Of a DNA stretch of 64,000 nt, positions 44,783 through 53,427 are shown in pieces. This stretch comes from Flavivirga aquimarina (lineage in GTDB: Bacteria > Bacteroidota > Bacteroidia > Flavobacteriales > Flavobacteriaceae): NCBI RefSeq assembly GCF_030540835.1, contig NZ_JAUOEK010000131.1, forward strand, positions 1 to 64,000, in the 5' to 3' direction. The notes under the pieces were generated by a model. It saw only the letters and a program-made list of their open reading frames with translations, was not told the DNA's origin and ran no database searches. A program made the position numbers and the translations under genes. The first letter of the stretch is position 1. Each line of letters starts with the position of its first letter.

Positions 44783-46456
44783 ATGAAGAATAATTTTTTA
44801 GTTGCGCAATCAGTATTGGAAAACTTGGACTGGGTAGTCTTAGGAATTTATTTTCTAGCTCTTGTGGCGGTAGCCGTATGGGTAGTACTCCAGAAAAACA
44901 AGAATACTGAAGATTATTTTTTGGCAGGACGAAATGTAGGCTGGTTTGTTATTGGAGCTTCAATCTTTGCTTCTAATATTGGGTCTGAACATGTAGTGGG
45001 TCTTGCAGGAACAGGTTTCGAGTCTGGAACACCTATGGCACATTACGAACTCCATGCTTGGATTGTATTATTATTAGGCTGGTTGTTCTTACCATTTTAT
45101 ATAAGAAGTGGTGCCTTTACAATGCCTGAATTTTTAGAAAAACGTTTCGATTCACGATCCAGATGGTTTTTATCCTTATTCTCTTTAGTGGCTTACGTAC
45201 TTACTAAAGTATCTGTAACCATTTATGCCGGAGGTATTGTTGTTTCAGAATTATTAGGAATTCCTTTTTGGTATGGAGCCATAGGCATTGTAATCTTTAC
45301 CGGAATTTATACCGTTATTGGAGGTATGAAAGCCGTAATATATACAGAAACATTACAGACCGTTATCTTAATCTTAGGCTCTATAATTATTACATACTTA
45401 GGGTTACAGGAAGTTGGCGGATGGTCACAACTTAGAGAAACGGTTACAACAGTAAGTCCAGACCATTTTAATATGTGGCGTCCCATGAGCGATCCTAATT
45501 TCCCATGGACAGGGTTATTAATAGGTGGTACCATTGTGGGTATTTGGTACTGGTGTACAGATCAATATATCGTACAAAGAACCTTAGCAGCAAATAATAT
45601 TAAGATAGGCCGTAGAGGTGCCATTTTTGGAGCCTACTTAAAATTATTACCTATTTTAATCTTTTTAGTACCAGGAATTATTGCTTTTGCATTATCAATA
45701 CAAAACCCGGAAGTATTTTCTGTTGAAAAGGCAGATAGAGCATTTCCTATGTTAGTAAAAACATTATTACCTGTAGGTTTAAAAGGATTAGTAGCCGGAG
45801 GTTTAATGGCAGCATTAATGAGTTCTCTAGCATCTGTATTTAACTCGTGTTCTACTATTTTCACCATTGATATTTATAAAAAACTAAAACCTAATAAATC
45901 TGAAAAATCTTTACTTACTACAGGTAAGATTGCAACAGGTTTTATAGTGGTACTAGGAATTATTTGGATTCCTATTATGGAAAAAATTGGAGGAGGTGTC
46001 ATGTATCAATACCTTCAAAACGTACAATCGTATATAGCACCACCAGTTACTGCAGTGTTTTTACTTGGTATAATATGGAAGCGTGTAAACTCTTCAGCCG
46101 CAATTACAACTTTGTTAGCGGGATTAGGATTATTAATTATACGTTTGAGTTCCGAAATTTATTATCAACCGCAAATAGCAGCCGGAGAAAATATAGATGG
46201 TTTTATTTATAGTTTTGCGACTATTAATTTTGCTCACATGGCAATATTTATGTTTATTTTTTCTGTAATACTTTGTATCTCTGTAAGTTTAGCCACTACA
46301 GCGCCAGACTATAGCCTTATTAAAGGTCTTTCGTTCGGTACACTTACCGAAGAACAACGAGCTGCTAATAAAAATAGCTATGACCGAATAGATGTTGTTC
46401 TCTCGGTAATTCTTGTTCTATTAGTAATTGGAGTTTTAAGTTACTTTACAGGTTAA
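44783..46456 (+). CDS. Sodium:sugar symporter (SSS/SGLT family), probable xylose importer
   Basis: The 557-residue membrane protein belongs to the vSGLT-like branch of SSS transporters. It has TEDYFLAGRNVGWFVIGASIFASNIGSEHVVGLAGTGFESG, then PFYIRSGAFTMPEFLEKRFDSRSRW, WYWCTDQYIVQRTLAANN and GGLMAALMSSLASVFNSCSTIFTIDIYKKL with the Na-site serines. It lies 18 bp after xylA as the last gene of the operon and is followed by a strong terminator, so xylose is the most likely cargo. The N-terminal MKNNFLVAQSVLENLDWVV leads directly into the first helix, with no cleavable signal. Confidence 0.92.
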   Translation: MKNNFLVAQSVLENLDWVVLGIYFLALVAVAVWVVLQKNKNTEDYFLAGRNVGWFVIGASIFASNIGSEHVVGLAGTGFESGTPMAHYELHAWIVLLLGWLFLPFYIRSGAFTMPEFLEKRFDSRSRWFLSLFSLVAYVLTKVSVTIYAGGIVVSELLGIPFWYGAIGIVIFTGIYTVIGGMKAVIYTETLQTVILILGSIIITYLGLQEVGGWSQLRETVTTVSPDHFNMWRPMSDPNFPWTGLLIGGTIVGIWYWCTDQYIVQRTLAANNIKIGRRGAIFGAYLKLLPILIFLVPGIIAFALSIQNPEVFSVEKADRAFPMLVKTLLPVGLKGLVAGGLMAALMSSLASVFNSCSTIFTIDIYKKLKPNKSEKSLLTTGKIATGFIVVLGIIWIPIMEKIGGGVMYQYLQNVQSYIAPPVTAVFLLGIIWKRVNSSAAITTLLAGLGLLIIRLSSEIYYQPQIAAGENIDGFIYSFATINFAHMAIFMFIFSVILCISVSLATTAPDYSLIKGLSFGTLTEEQRAANKNSYDRIDVVLSVILVLLVIGVLSYFTG

Positions 46457-46500
46457 TTAACCGTAACGCTATTTCAGGACGAGACAAACTTTTCAATAAA

Positions 46501-46538
46501 AAAAACCTTTTGAATATATTCAAAAGGTTTTTTTTATT
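46501..46538. terminator. Strong bidirectional terminator after the xylose operon
   Basis: AAAAACCTTTTGAATA at 46501-46516 is followed at once by its exact reverse complement at 46517-46532 and then more T. The RNA hairpin has a stem of about 14 bp and a U tract on either strand. It ends the plus-strand xylose operon and the minus-strand gene at 46557-46826, which converges on it. Confidence 0.92.
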
Positions 46539-46556
46539 ACGAGTGGTACTTTTTAA

Positions 46557-46826
46557 TTAACCTGCTTTTTGCTTTTCTTTCATTTTTTCTAACAACATAA
46601 GCTCATGCTGAATTTCCTCTTTTCGTTTATTAAACTTTCGGAATTTCTCATCTCTAATCTCTTGCTTTTTAATACGCTCCTGTCGCCTTAACTCATCTTT
46701 CAGTATTTCTCTTTTCTTTTCTCTTTTAATTCTAAATTTCTCCATAGCTACCGACATATACGAGTAACCATACATACTTAGAAATAATAGTGCAATTATA
46801 CCTAATATCACATAACCATTTTCCAT
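46557..46826 (-). CDS. Small membrane protein with charged coiled-coil tail, unknown function
   Basis: I do not recognise this 89-residue protein. It has one N-terminal membrane helix (YVILGIIALLFLSMYGYSYMSVAM, residues 4-27) and a very charged Lys/Arg/Glu tail (about 30-85) that should form one long helix or coiled coil. It faces the shared terminator at 46501 from the other side. The start ATG is preceded by an A-rich leader on the coding strand. The 189 bp between it and the next upstream gene hold nothing I can name. Being short with biased composition it could be questioned, but the clear architecture supports a real gene. Confidence 0.7.
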   Translation of the reverse strand: MENGYVILGIIALLFLSMYGYSYMSVAMEKFRIKREKKREILKDELRRQERIKKQEIRDEKFRKFNKRKEEIQHELMLLEKMKEKQKAG

Positions 46827-47015
46827 CTTTTTAAATAATAGTTTTAGTTAAAACCTTTAAAAGAAGCTATTTATATTTAAAACAGCAAACTTTTCTATAA
46901 AGATAGAAAAAAATGGTTTCTCTCTTAAAAATAAAAAGGTAAAGTACTCAAAAAGTAGTTGAATGATATTAATTTAGATAAAAATAGCGTATTAGCAGTA
47001 TAAATTCTATAGTCT

Positions 47016-47420
47016 TTACTCAATCGTGATTTCAAACCCTTCTTCTTTCCATCTGGTAATTCCTCCTGTTAAGTCATAAATCTCGGTAAAGCCGATATCG
47101 AGTAATTTTCTGCTACTTTTGGCACTACGTCCGCCAGATTTACAATACAAAATAACAGGCTTGGTTTTATCTAATTTTTTAATATCTGAATTAAAAGTAG
47201 CAGACAAATAATTTATATTCTGGGCGCCTTCAATATATCCTTGCTCAAACTCTTCAGGAGTTCTAACATCTATAAGTTGTATTGAATCTTTAGCTAAAAG
47301 TGTTTGCATAACTTTTGGAGAAACTACTTTTATAGTTTCTTTAAATGATGAGTCCTTGCCTTTACAATTCGTCGCACTTAAGCTAAATAGCGTACATAAA
47401 AATAATATGAGCCGCTTCAT
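47016..47420 (-). CDS. Rhodanese-like lipoprotein
   Basis: The 134-residue protein has a lipoprotein signal (FSLSATNC, Cys 19) and one rhodanese domain: IQLIDVRTPEEFEQGYIEGAQNINY and the active-site loop LYCKSGGRSAKS with Cys93. It should carry persulfide sulfur in the periplasm. It lies 9 bp after a cytoplasmic rhodanese gene in the same direction, so the two form a small operon with one exported and one cytoplasmic enzyme. The physiological partner is unknown. Confidence 0.9.
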   Translation of the reverse strand: MKRLILFLCTLFSLSATNCKGKDSSFKETIKVVSPKVMQTLLAKDSIQLIDVRTPEEFEQGYIEGAQNINYLSATFNSDIKKLDKTKPVILYCKSGGRSAKSSRKLLDIGFTEIYDLTGGITRWKEEGFEITIE

Positions 47421-47429
47421 TCTAAAAAA

Positions 47430-47747
47430 TTAATCTAAATCAACTAAATCGCCTTCCCACTCCAAAATACCACCTTCAAGGTTATATGCATTTTCAAAAC
47501 CTAGTTCGTCCATAATAGCACATGCTTGACCACTTCTGTTCCCAGAGCGACAATAAACATAATAATTTTTGCTTTTATCTAAATCTTCAATTTCAGAGAC
47601 AAATGCTTCGCCTTTGTATATATCTATATGTATCGCATTTGGTATTATACCATCTGCAACCTCAGCATCAGTTCTTACATCCAATACGATTGCATTACTA
47701 TCATCAGCTAATTGTGATGCCCATTCTTCTTGTGTTAAATCTTCCAT
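47430..47747 (-). CDS. Cytoplasmic rhodanese-like protein
   Basis: I start this at ATG 47747 (MEDLTQEEWASQL), giving 105 residues; the upstream in-frame ATG at 47774 would only add nine residues rich in Ile, Tyr and Lys that look like leader DNA. The rhodanese fold shows IVLDVRTDAEVADGIIPNAIHIDI and the active loop VYCRSGNRSGQA with Cys66. It has no signal peptide. It is followed by the exported rhodanese 9 bp downstream. Its substrate is probably a sulfane-sulfur donor. Confidence 0.9.
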   Translation of the reverse strand: MEDLTQEEWASQLADDSNAIVLDVRTDAEVADGIIPNAIHIDIYKGEAFVSEIEDLDKSKNYYVYCRSGNRSGQACAIMDELGFENAYNLEGGILEWEGDLVDLD

Positions 47748-47805
47748 TTTTTTAATATAAATAAATATGTACAAAATTAATACATCTAAAACTATAGACG
47801 AAAAA

Positions 47806-47836
47806 AAACTTGAAGTATTATGCTTCAGGTTTTTAC
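47806..47836. terminator. Hairpin terminator between rhodaneses and methyltransferase remnant
   Basis: AAACTTGAAG at 47806-47815 pairs with CTTCAGGTTT (47823-47832) with one G-U pair, around a TATTATG loop, and T follows. The A-run on the other side would serve the minus strand. It separates the pseudogene remnant from the rhodanese pair. Confidence 0.7.
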
Positions 47837-47865
47837 AAATATTTAACTAACGTAAATCTTCTATG

Positions 47866-48579
47866 TTAAAAACCAAAATGATCTTTAAAGTCTGCTTTGT
47901 TATCTAATAAATGTTGCACCCAAGAATCATTTCTTTTAAGAAATTCAATAATTAAATACTTAGAGAATGAAGCAAAAAATGATGCCGACATATGAAAAGT
48001 TATGTTACCTGATAAGGACATGTGATGAATTAATGCCAAAGCCAAAGTAATATCTGGGGCATAATTCTTAAGTCTATTTATAAAAGAATCCCGCTCTGTG
48101 TTTTTAAATCCAATAGCTGCAGATGGATCTAAAACATCTAAAACAAAAGGAATGATATGTGTCTCGTTTTTATTTTTAATTGTTCTATAATTAATATCTA
48201 CACTGTTATTATCAATATCACAAACCAAAGCCTGCTTTAATTTCGCATTTATTTTTCTAACGAAAGTACCATCGTTCCCACCAACATCAATAAGTGTGTC
48301 TACATTTAGATTAGAAATCCATTTATTTATTATATCAGATTTCTGTATGAAAGCATCATCACTATAATTGATTTTGTTATAGTAATTCCCCCATTCACTA
48401 TCTTCTTTTAACTCTTAATTTTTAATATAGTTGTATAAACTTTCAACAATATCTAATTGTCCTTTTTTAGATAATTTTGAAATTTTCAACTTACCTTTAA
48501 AACCTTCATTATGTTTGCTTTCAAACTTAGCCAGTAAATGGATATTAGAATAATGTGTGATAAGAATTTCATTCTTTAC
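47866..48579 (-). pseudogene. Decayed class I SAM-dependent methyltransferase
   Basis: Reading the minus strand from 48579, one frame stays open except for a TAA at 48415-48417. Before the stop come ILITHYSNIHLLAKF and LSKKGQLDIVESLYNYIKN. After it come EWGNYYNKINYSDDAFIQKSDII, the SAM-binding LIDVGGNDGTFVRKI, an ALVCDID acidic loop, PFVLDVLDPSAAIGF, ALALIHHMSLSGNI and LIIEFLKRNDSWVQHLLDNKADF. This is a methyltransferase family common in Bacteroidota, normally well over 400 residues. The N-terminal part is lost, there is no usable start, the internal stop breaks it, and the C-terminus ends early after DHFGF. The largest intact piece, 47866-48228, is only its 3' half. It is very probably inactive. 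Confidence 0.85.
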
Positions 48580-48613
48580 TTAAAACTATGGATTTTCAAT
48601 CCATAGGAGTGGT

Positions 48614-51600
48614 TTATTTTTTATTTCTAACAATAAAAATTGGTAAATAAAAAAATATACCTATTAACGAGAATATTAATCCACCAATAGATCCAACTGC
48701 AAATGAAAACCAAAAAGCTTCATTTTGCCCATTCCAAACAAAAGGGACTAGACCAACAATTGTTGATATTATAGTTAGAGTTACAGGAATTATTTTATAG
48801 TTAAATGCTTTAAAAAAAAGTGATTGGATATTTCTTTTTTGGTGTTGTTTTCTTAAATTATTATAGTCGTTAATAATGTATAATGCCGAGTTCACACTAA
48901 TTCCACAAAGCAAAATAAAAGCAGCATAACCCCCTTGGTCAAAATTAAATTCAAACAAATAAAAAGTTAAGAATACACCAATAAAAGAAATAGGAATCAT
49001 GCTTATAATCGCTAAAGGTTGTTTTAACGATTCTAAAAGGATACTACATATGAAGAAAACAATAACAATAACTATTAATATATAGAAATACTGTTTACTG
49101 TCTTCTTTATTCCATCTATTAAATAATTGATTAAAGGTTCTATACCCCATAGGTAACTTGTTTTTTAATTTTTCTATATTGTTTTCTTTTACTTTATTTG
49201 CTAATTGATAAGAACCAATAAAATTATAGGAAACAATTAAGCGATACTGTTGATTTGTTTTTGAAATAGAATTTCCTGTTTTTCTCTTTTCAATAGCTGC
49301 CAATTGGTCTAATTTATATTGTTTATTTTGAATAGAAATTGGAGTATGTTTTAAATCCCATACATTAAATTTTTTATAATTATCAGACACCAACTTTACT
49401 TGTTGTAATTCATTGTCTTGAACTATAGATGTTAATATTCCTGTATACACTTGGTTTTTTAAATAACTATAAACTTGCGTTTGAGAAACATCTGCTATGG
49501 CTAGTTTTTCTATATCAAAATCTAAATAATACTCATTAAGGACATTATTTCCCCTACGGCTGCCACTAATCTCAACATCTTTTATCCTGCCAAAAGAATT
49601 TTTAATAAGTTGCTTTTTTAAAAATTCTGCATAACCATATAATTTGTCATAATTATAACCTTCTATCTCAATTATGTTACTTTTATACCCTGTGCCTAAA
49701 GCATTAGAAAAACCTCTACCAACGCCACTAACAGACCAATCTAAACCACCTAGACTATTAACTTTAGATTCTAATAGACTTTTTAATGTATGCGGGAAGG
49801 AACCTCGTTCAAATTCATCTTTAAAATAAATCGAAATACTAGAACTTTTATGACTATTAATTCGGGTCTCATAAAGCTCTACTTCTTCAAAAAGTCCTAT
49901 ATAGTTTTCCATTTTAATAATAACATCATTAAGCTGTTCTATAGTACAGCCGTCAGGCATACTACCTGTTATCCTGAGTGTAGTCCGTTCTGGTTCGTTG
50001 TAATAAGAGTTTTTAAAGACATCTTCTGTAAACAATCTTAAAGAACCTCCCAAAATGGTTTCTAAAGTAGGACGCATTTCTGTATTAAACCATTCATTTC
50101 CGAGGATTTTATTATAGGTACTTGCTAAATGACCTTCCCCTTCTATAAATTTTGGTAGTAAATGTAAAGGCAAGCCAAAACCTAAAACAACAAGGATTAT
50201 AAATATCCATTTAAATTTTGGTTTCCGCATCCATGTTATTATGTTCGTGTATTTTCTGGTAAATTTATATACACGGCGTTTTCGTTTTCTGGAGAATTTA
50301 ACACGCTTATGTTCTAAATTAATTTTTTCTAATAATGCAGGAACATAATACAGAGATATTAATAAAGACACACCAATATTGATAGCTATAACTAAAGCAA
50401 AATCCCATAAATTATTACGCTGACTTTCCTCCAATAAAAATACAACCATTAAAGCTCCAATGGTTGTTAATGTTGCTGCTAAAATGGCTAAAAACACCTT
50501 TTTATCACCTTTGTTTCGTAAGTGATCAATCATAATGATACTATTATCTATGATAATTCCAAACGAAATAGTAATACCTGCAAAAGAATATAGTTGGAGT
50601 TCTACCTTAAATAGATAATAAAAAACAACAGCTATTAAAAGGTTTGTTATAATACTTAAGAATAATACAGCTAAATATTTAAAACTTCTATTTATCAGAA
50701 TAATTAAGACTAACAAAATTAAAAAAGAAAAAAAGGTTCTCAATCCTATTTTTCGCAGTTCTTCAACAATATAGTCAGTCGTGTCTTGTGTTAGTTTTAT
50801 GGAATAACCTATTGGAATATCCTTTTTTATCACCTCTACAAGATTTCTAACTTCTTTTACTAGTGCTATGGTATTAACATCTTTTTCTGCAGAAACAACC
50901 AGATTAACCGTGTTTAAACCATTAACTCTATAAAAGTTACGCATTGCTCCTTCTTTAAACCTTACTTTTGCTAAATTTTTTAAATAAATAATTTTGTTAT
51001 TTTTTTTTATGGGGATTTCTTTCCAAATAATAGCATCATCTTCAAGTTTATGTTTTAAAACTACAGCTATTTCCTGTATTGTTTCACTGTATTTTGAAGT
51101 TATAATACCATTTCCTAATGCTTTTGTTTGCAAATATTCGTTTATGGCTGAGTTAATATCATTTACGGTGATGTTGAGTTGTATTAATTTTTGGCTATCA
51201 TATTCTATAACCCATTCAAAAGGAGCAGCTCCATATACATTAATTTGATTAATTCCTTTAATATTTGATAATTTCGGAACAATATAATTTTCGGCATATT
51301 TTTTAATATGGTATGGGCTTTCATTAGCGTTAACACTATAAGAAATAATAGGGGCATTATTTTCGTTTGCACTACTTAACGACAGTTGAGGGTAACTTAC
51401 ACCTTCAGGAAGTTCAGAATAACTTTGTCGGATTAAGTTTGCTATTTCAAAACGAACCACATCTATATCAATATTTTTCTTAAAATTGATAGAAATAGAA
51501 CCTCTTCCTTTATTAGAATATGAACTTATTTTTTTAACGCCTTTTATGGTATTAAAAACACCTTCTAATTTAGAGGTTACCTCTTGTTCCAGAACTTTAG

Positions 51601-51778
51601 AGGAGGCATCTCGCCAACTAAAAGACACACTTAAAGTTGGTGACTTTTTTGAAGGTATTAACTGGACACTTAATAAGGGTATTAAGCTGGCACCAATAAT
51701 GGAAAGGCAAACAAAAATTAGAATAATAGAAAAGGAGGACGGGTTACGTTTCATATTATAATTATTGTTTTGTGGCAT
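48614..51778 (-). CDS. RND efflux permease (second pump of the operon)
   Basis: The 1054-residue protein is an inner-membrane RND transporter. It shows the N-terminal helix, porter-domain segments (SFSWRDASSKVLEQEVTSKLEGVF, GINQINVYGAAPFEWVIEYDSQKL), helix 4 with FGIIIDNSIIMIDHLRNKG, a second half starting near RKPKFKWIFIILVVLGFGLPL, and the closing GGLIFSLIGIFFYLPIFIV. It lies 129 bp after the TolC gene in a HlyD/RND/TolC/RND set. It is clearly different from the first RND (53428-56499), so the pair may form a mixed trimer, as seen with MdtBC-like pumps, or serve different cargo; this is inference. Confidence 0.92.
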   Translation of the reverse strand: MPQNNNYNMKRNPSSFSIILIFVCLSIIGASLIPLLSVQLIPSKKSPTLSVSFSWRDASSKVLEQEVTSKLEGVFNTIKGVKKISSYSNKGRGSISINFKKNIDIDVVRFEIANLIRQSYSELPEGVSYPQLSLSSANENNAPIISYSVNANESPYHIKKYAENYIVPKLSNIKGINQINVYGAAPFEWVIEYDSQKLIQLNITVNDINSAINEYLQTKALGNGIITSKYSETIQEIAVVLKHKLEDDAIIWKEIPIKKNNKIIYLKNLAKVRFKEGAMRNFYRVNGLNTVNLVVSAEKDVNTIALVKEVRNLVEVIKKDIPIGYSIKLTQDTTDYIVEELRKIGLRTFFSFLILLVLIILINRSFKYLAVLFLSIITNLLIAVVFYYLFKVELQLYSFAGITISFGIIIDNSIIMIDHLRNKGDKKVFLAILAATLTTIGALMVVFLLEESQRNNLWDFALVIAINIGVSLLISLYYVPALLEKINLEHKRVKFSRKRKRRVYKFTRKYTNIITWMRKPKFKWIFIILVVLGFGLPLHLLPKFIEGEGHLASTYNKILGNEWFNTEMRPTLETILGGSLRLFTEDVFKNSYYNEPERTTLRITGSMPDGCTIEQLNDVIIKMENYIGLFEEVELYETRINSHKSSSISIYFKDEFERGSFPHTLKSLLESKVNSLGGLDWSVSGVGRGFSNALGTGYKSNIIEIEGYNYDKLYGYAEFLKKQLIKNSFGRIKDVEISGSRRGNNVLNEYYLDFDIEKLAIADVSQTQVYSYLKNQVYTGILTSIVQDNELQQVKLVSDNYKKFNVWDLKHTPISIQNKQYKLDQLAAIEKRKTGNSISKTNQQYRLIVSYNFIGSYQLANKVKENNIEKLKNKLPMGYRTFNQLFNRWNKEDSKQYFYILIVIVIVFFICSILLESLKQPLAIISMIPISFIGVFLTFYLFEFNFDQGGYAAFILLCGISVNSALYIINDYNNLRKQHQKRNIQSLFFKAFNYKIIPVTLTIISTIVGLVPFVWNGQNEAFWFSFAVGSIGGLIFSLIGIFFYLPIFIVRNKK

Positions 51779-51907
51779 TACTAATTAAGACTTTTAAATA
51801 GTTCATTTTTTTCTAAATACATTTTCAATTAGACATCTATAGTTTAATTTTAAACCAATAATCGATAATTTTATAAAACTCCGTAGTTTTCTGAATTCTA
51901 ATTATTT

Positions 51908-53422
51908 TTAATCATCTAAAATAGTATTGAAATCTTGTTTTAAATTATTACCACTCATAAAATTAAATAATGTTAATTGTTGTACTCCATAGTAGAGCGT
52001 CCAATAGCTTTGTAAGCTTTGTATATAATTTTCAGTTGCTAATTGCCATGCCTGTCTAGAGCTACTTAGGTTCAATAAATCTACCTGCCCAGACAAAAAC
52101 CTTTTTTCTGTTATTTTATAAGATTCTTTAGAAATTTCGCTGGTTCTCAATGTACCCAATACCAATTCTCTTTGAAGGTTAAAATCGTTAACCTTTATGG
52201 TAATATTTTGTTTATAGGTATCTTCATCTTGCTGCAGTTCAATATCGATAACTTCTTTGTTCATTTTTGCTGTTTTAATATTGCCTTTTCGTTCTCCCCA
52301 ATCTAGAATGGGAATATTTAATTGAATAGCAACCATTTCCTGTTCTAAAAAATTACCATATACCGCATTAAATGTATTTCCTTGTTGATTTAGTCCATAA
52401 CTAGCTGTTACAAACAAATCGAAACGGTTATTTTTAATAGCTTGGTCTAAATCTCTTAGCGCTTTTACTTTGCGCAATTTTAAATTTAAAATATCCGGAT
52501 TATTAGTATTGGCATACCTAATAGCATCATCAACGTTTATTTGTAAATTTGAAATTAATTCAGGTAATTCTGGAACCATTTTAGAAGGGAGATCAACTCT
52601 TAAAAATAATATTAATTCTGCTTCTGCTTTTTCTAAAACTTGTTCGTTTTGGGTTAGTTTTGTATTGGCATTATACACATCTAACTCTAGATTAAGTAAA
52701 TCGTCCTTTTCTATAGATCCAATATCGTAGCGCTGTTTACCTATTTTAAACAGCTTTTCGGATGACACTTTATTTTCTTGTGCTATTTCAAGTTTTTTAC
52801 TAGCTAATGCCCAACTAAAAAATAAATTAACTGTTTTTAAATTAATAGCTTGCATCTCATAGATAAAATCTTGTTTTGCTTTTTCGTACTCAAGAGGCGC
52901 TATTTTATGTTGCCATTTAAATTCGTTAAATGCCATTAATGGTTGTATAAGACCTACACTAATAGGTGTTGCGTTATAACTTTCATTAGCCAAAGCGCCG
53001 TAATTTTCTAATCTATTAAAAGTAGAGTTTATATATAAATTGGTTCCTGTGGCTCTTATATTTTGAGTAACAGAAAGATTAGCATAGCTATTTAAGTTTT
53101 GTTGTGATCTATAAACATCTATGTTTAACTCTGAGTCATAACGTTGTATTACCGATCTATTATACGTTAATGGCTGCAGGGTAAAATCTACTTTCGGCAG
53201 TAAGCTAGACTTGAATGATTTAAATCCCCAATAGCTTACACCATATTCACGTTTGGCTTTAAAAGCATCAAGGGATTTTTTATTGGCTAAATTTAAGACA
53301 TCATTAAGTGTCAATATTTGTTTTGGATAATCAATAATACCCTTGTTTTGAGCATTTGTTATCGAACTAAACAGAACACAACAAATAAGAAGGATAAAAT
53401 GCCTTGATATATTTTTTAACAT
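51908..53422 (-). CDS. TolC-family outer membrane efflux protein
   Basis: The 504-residue protein has a signal peptide (SITNAQ cleavage) and TolC-type coiled-coil helices in two repeats (LNDVLNLANKKSLDAFKAKREYGVSYWGFKSFKSSLLPKVDF; later YANTNNPDILNLKLRKVKALRDLDQAIKNNRFDLFVTASYGLNQ). VAIQLNIPILDWGERKGNIKTAKM and the C-terminal RFLSGQVDLLNLSSSRQAWQLATENYIQSLQSYW match the family. It begins 5 bp after the first RND gene, so it supplies the outer membrane channel for that pump, with the HlyD protein at 61429. Confidence 0.93.
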   Translation of the reverse strand: MLKNISRHFILLICCVLFSSITNAQNKGIIDYPKQILTLNDVLNLANKKSLDAFKAKREYGVSYWGFKSFKSSLLPKVDFTLQPLTYNRSVIQRYDSELNIDVYRSQQNLNSYANLSVTQNIRATGTNLYINSTFNRLENYGALANESYNATPISVGLIQPLMAFNEFKWQHKIAPLEYEKAKQDFIYEMQAINLKTVNLFFSWALASKKLEIAQENKVSSEKLFKIGKQRYDIGSIEKDDLLNLELDVYNANTKLTQNEQVLEKAEAELILFLRVDLPSKMVPELPELISNLQINVDDAIRYANTNNPDILNLKLRKVKALRDLDQAIKNNRFDLFVTASYGLNQQGNTFNAVYGNFLEQEMVAIQLNIPILDWGERKGNIKTAKMNKEVIDIELQQDEDTYKQNITIKVNDFNLQRELVLGTLRTSEISKESYKITEKRFLSGQVDLLNLSSSRQAWQLATENYIQSLQSYWTLYYGVQQLTLFNFMSGNNLKQDFNTILDD

Positions 53423-53427
53423 ACAAT

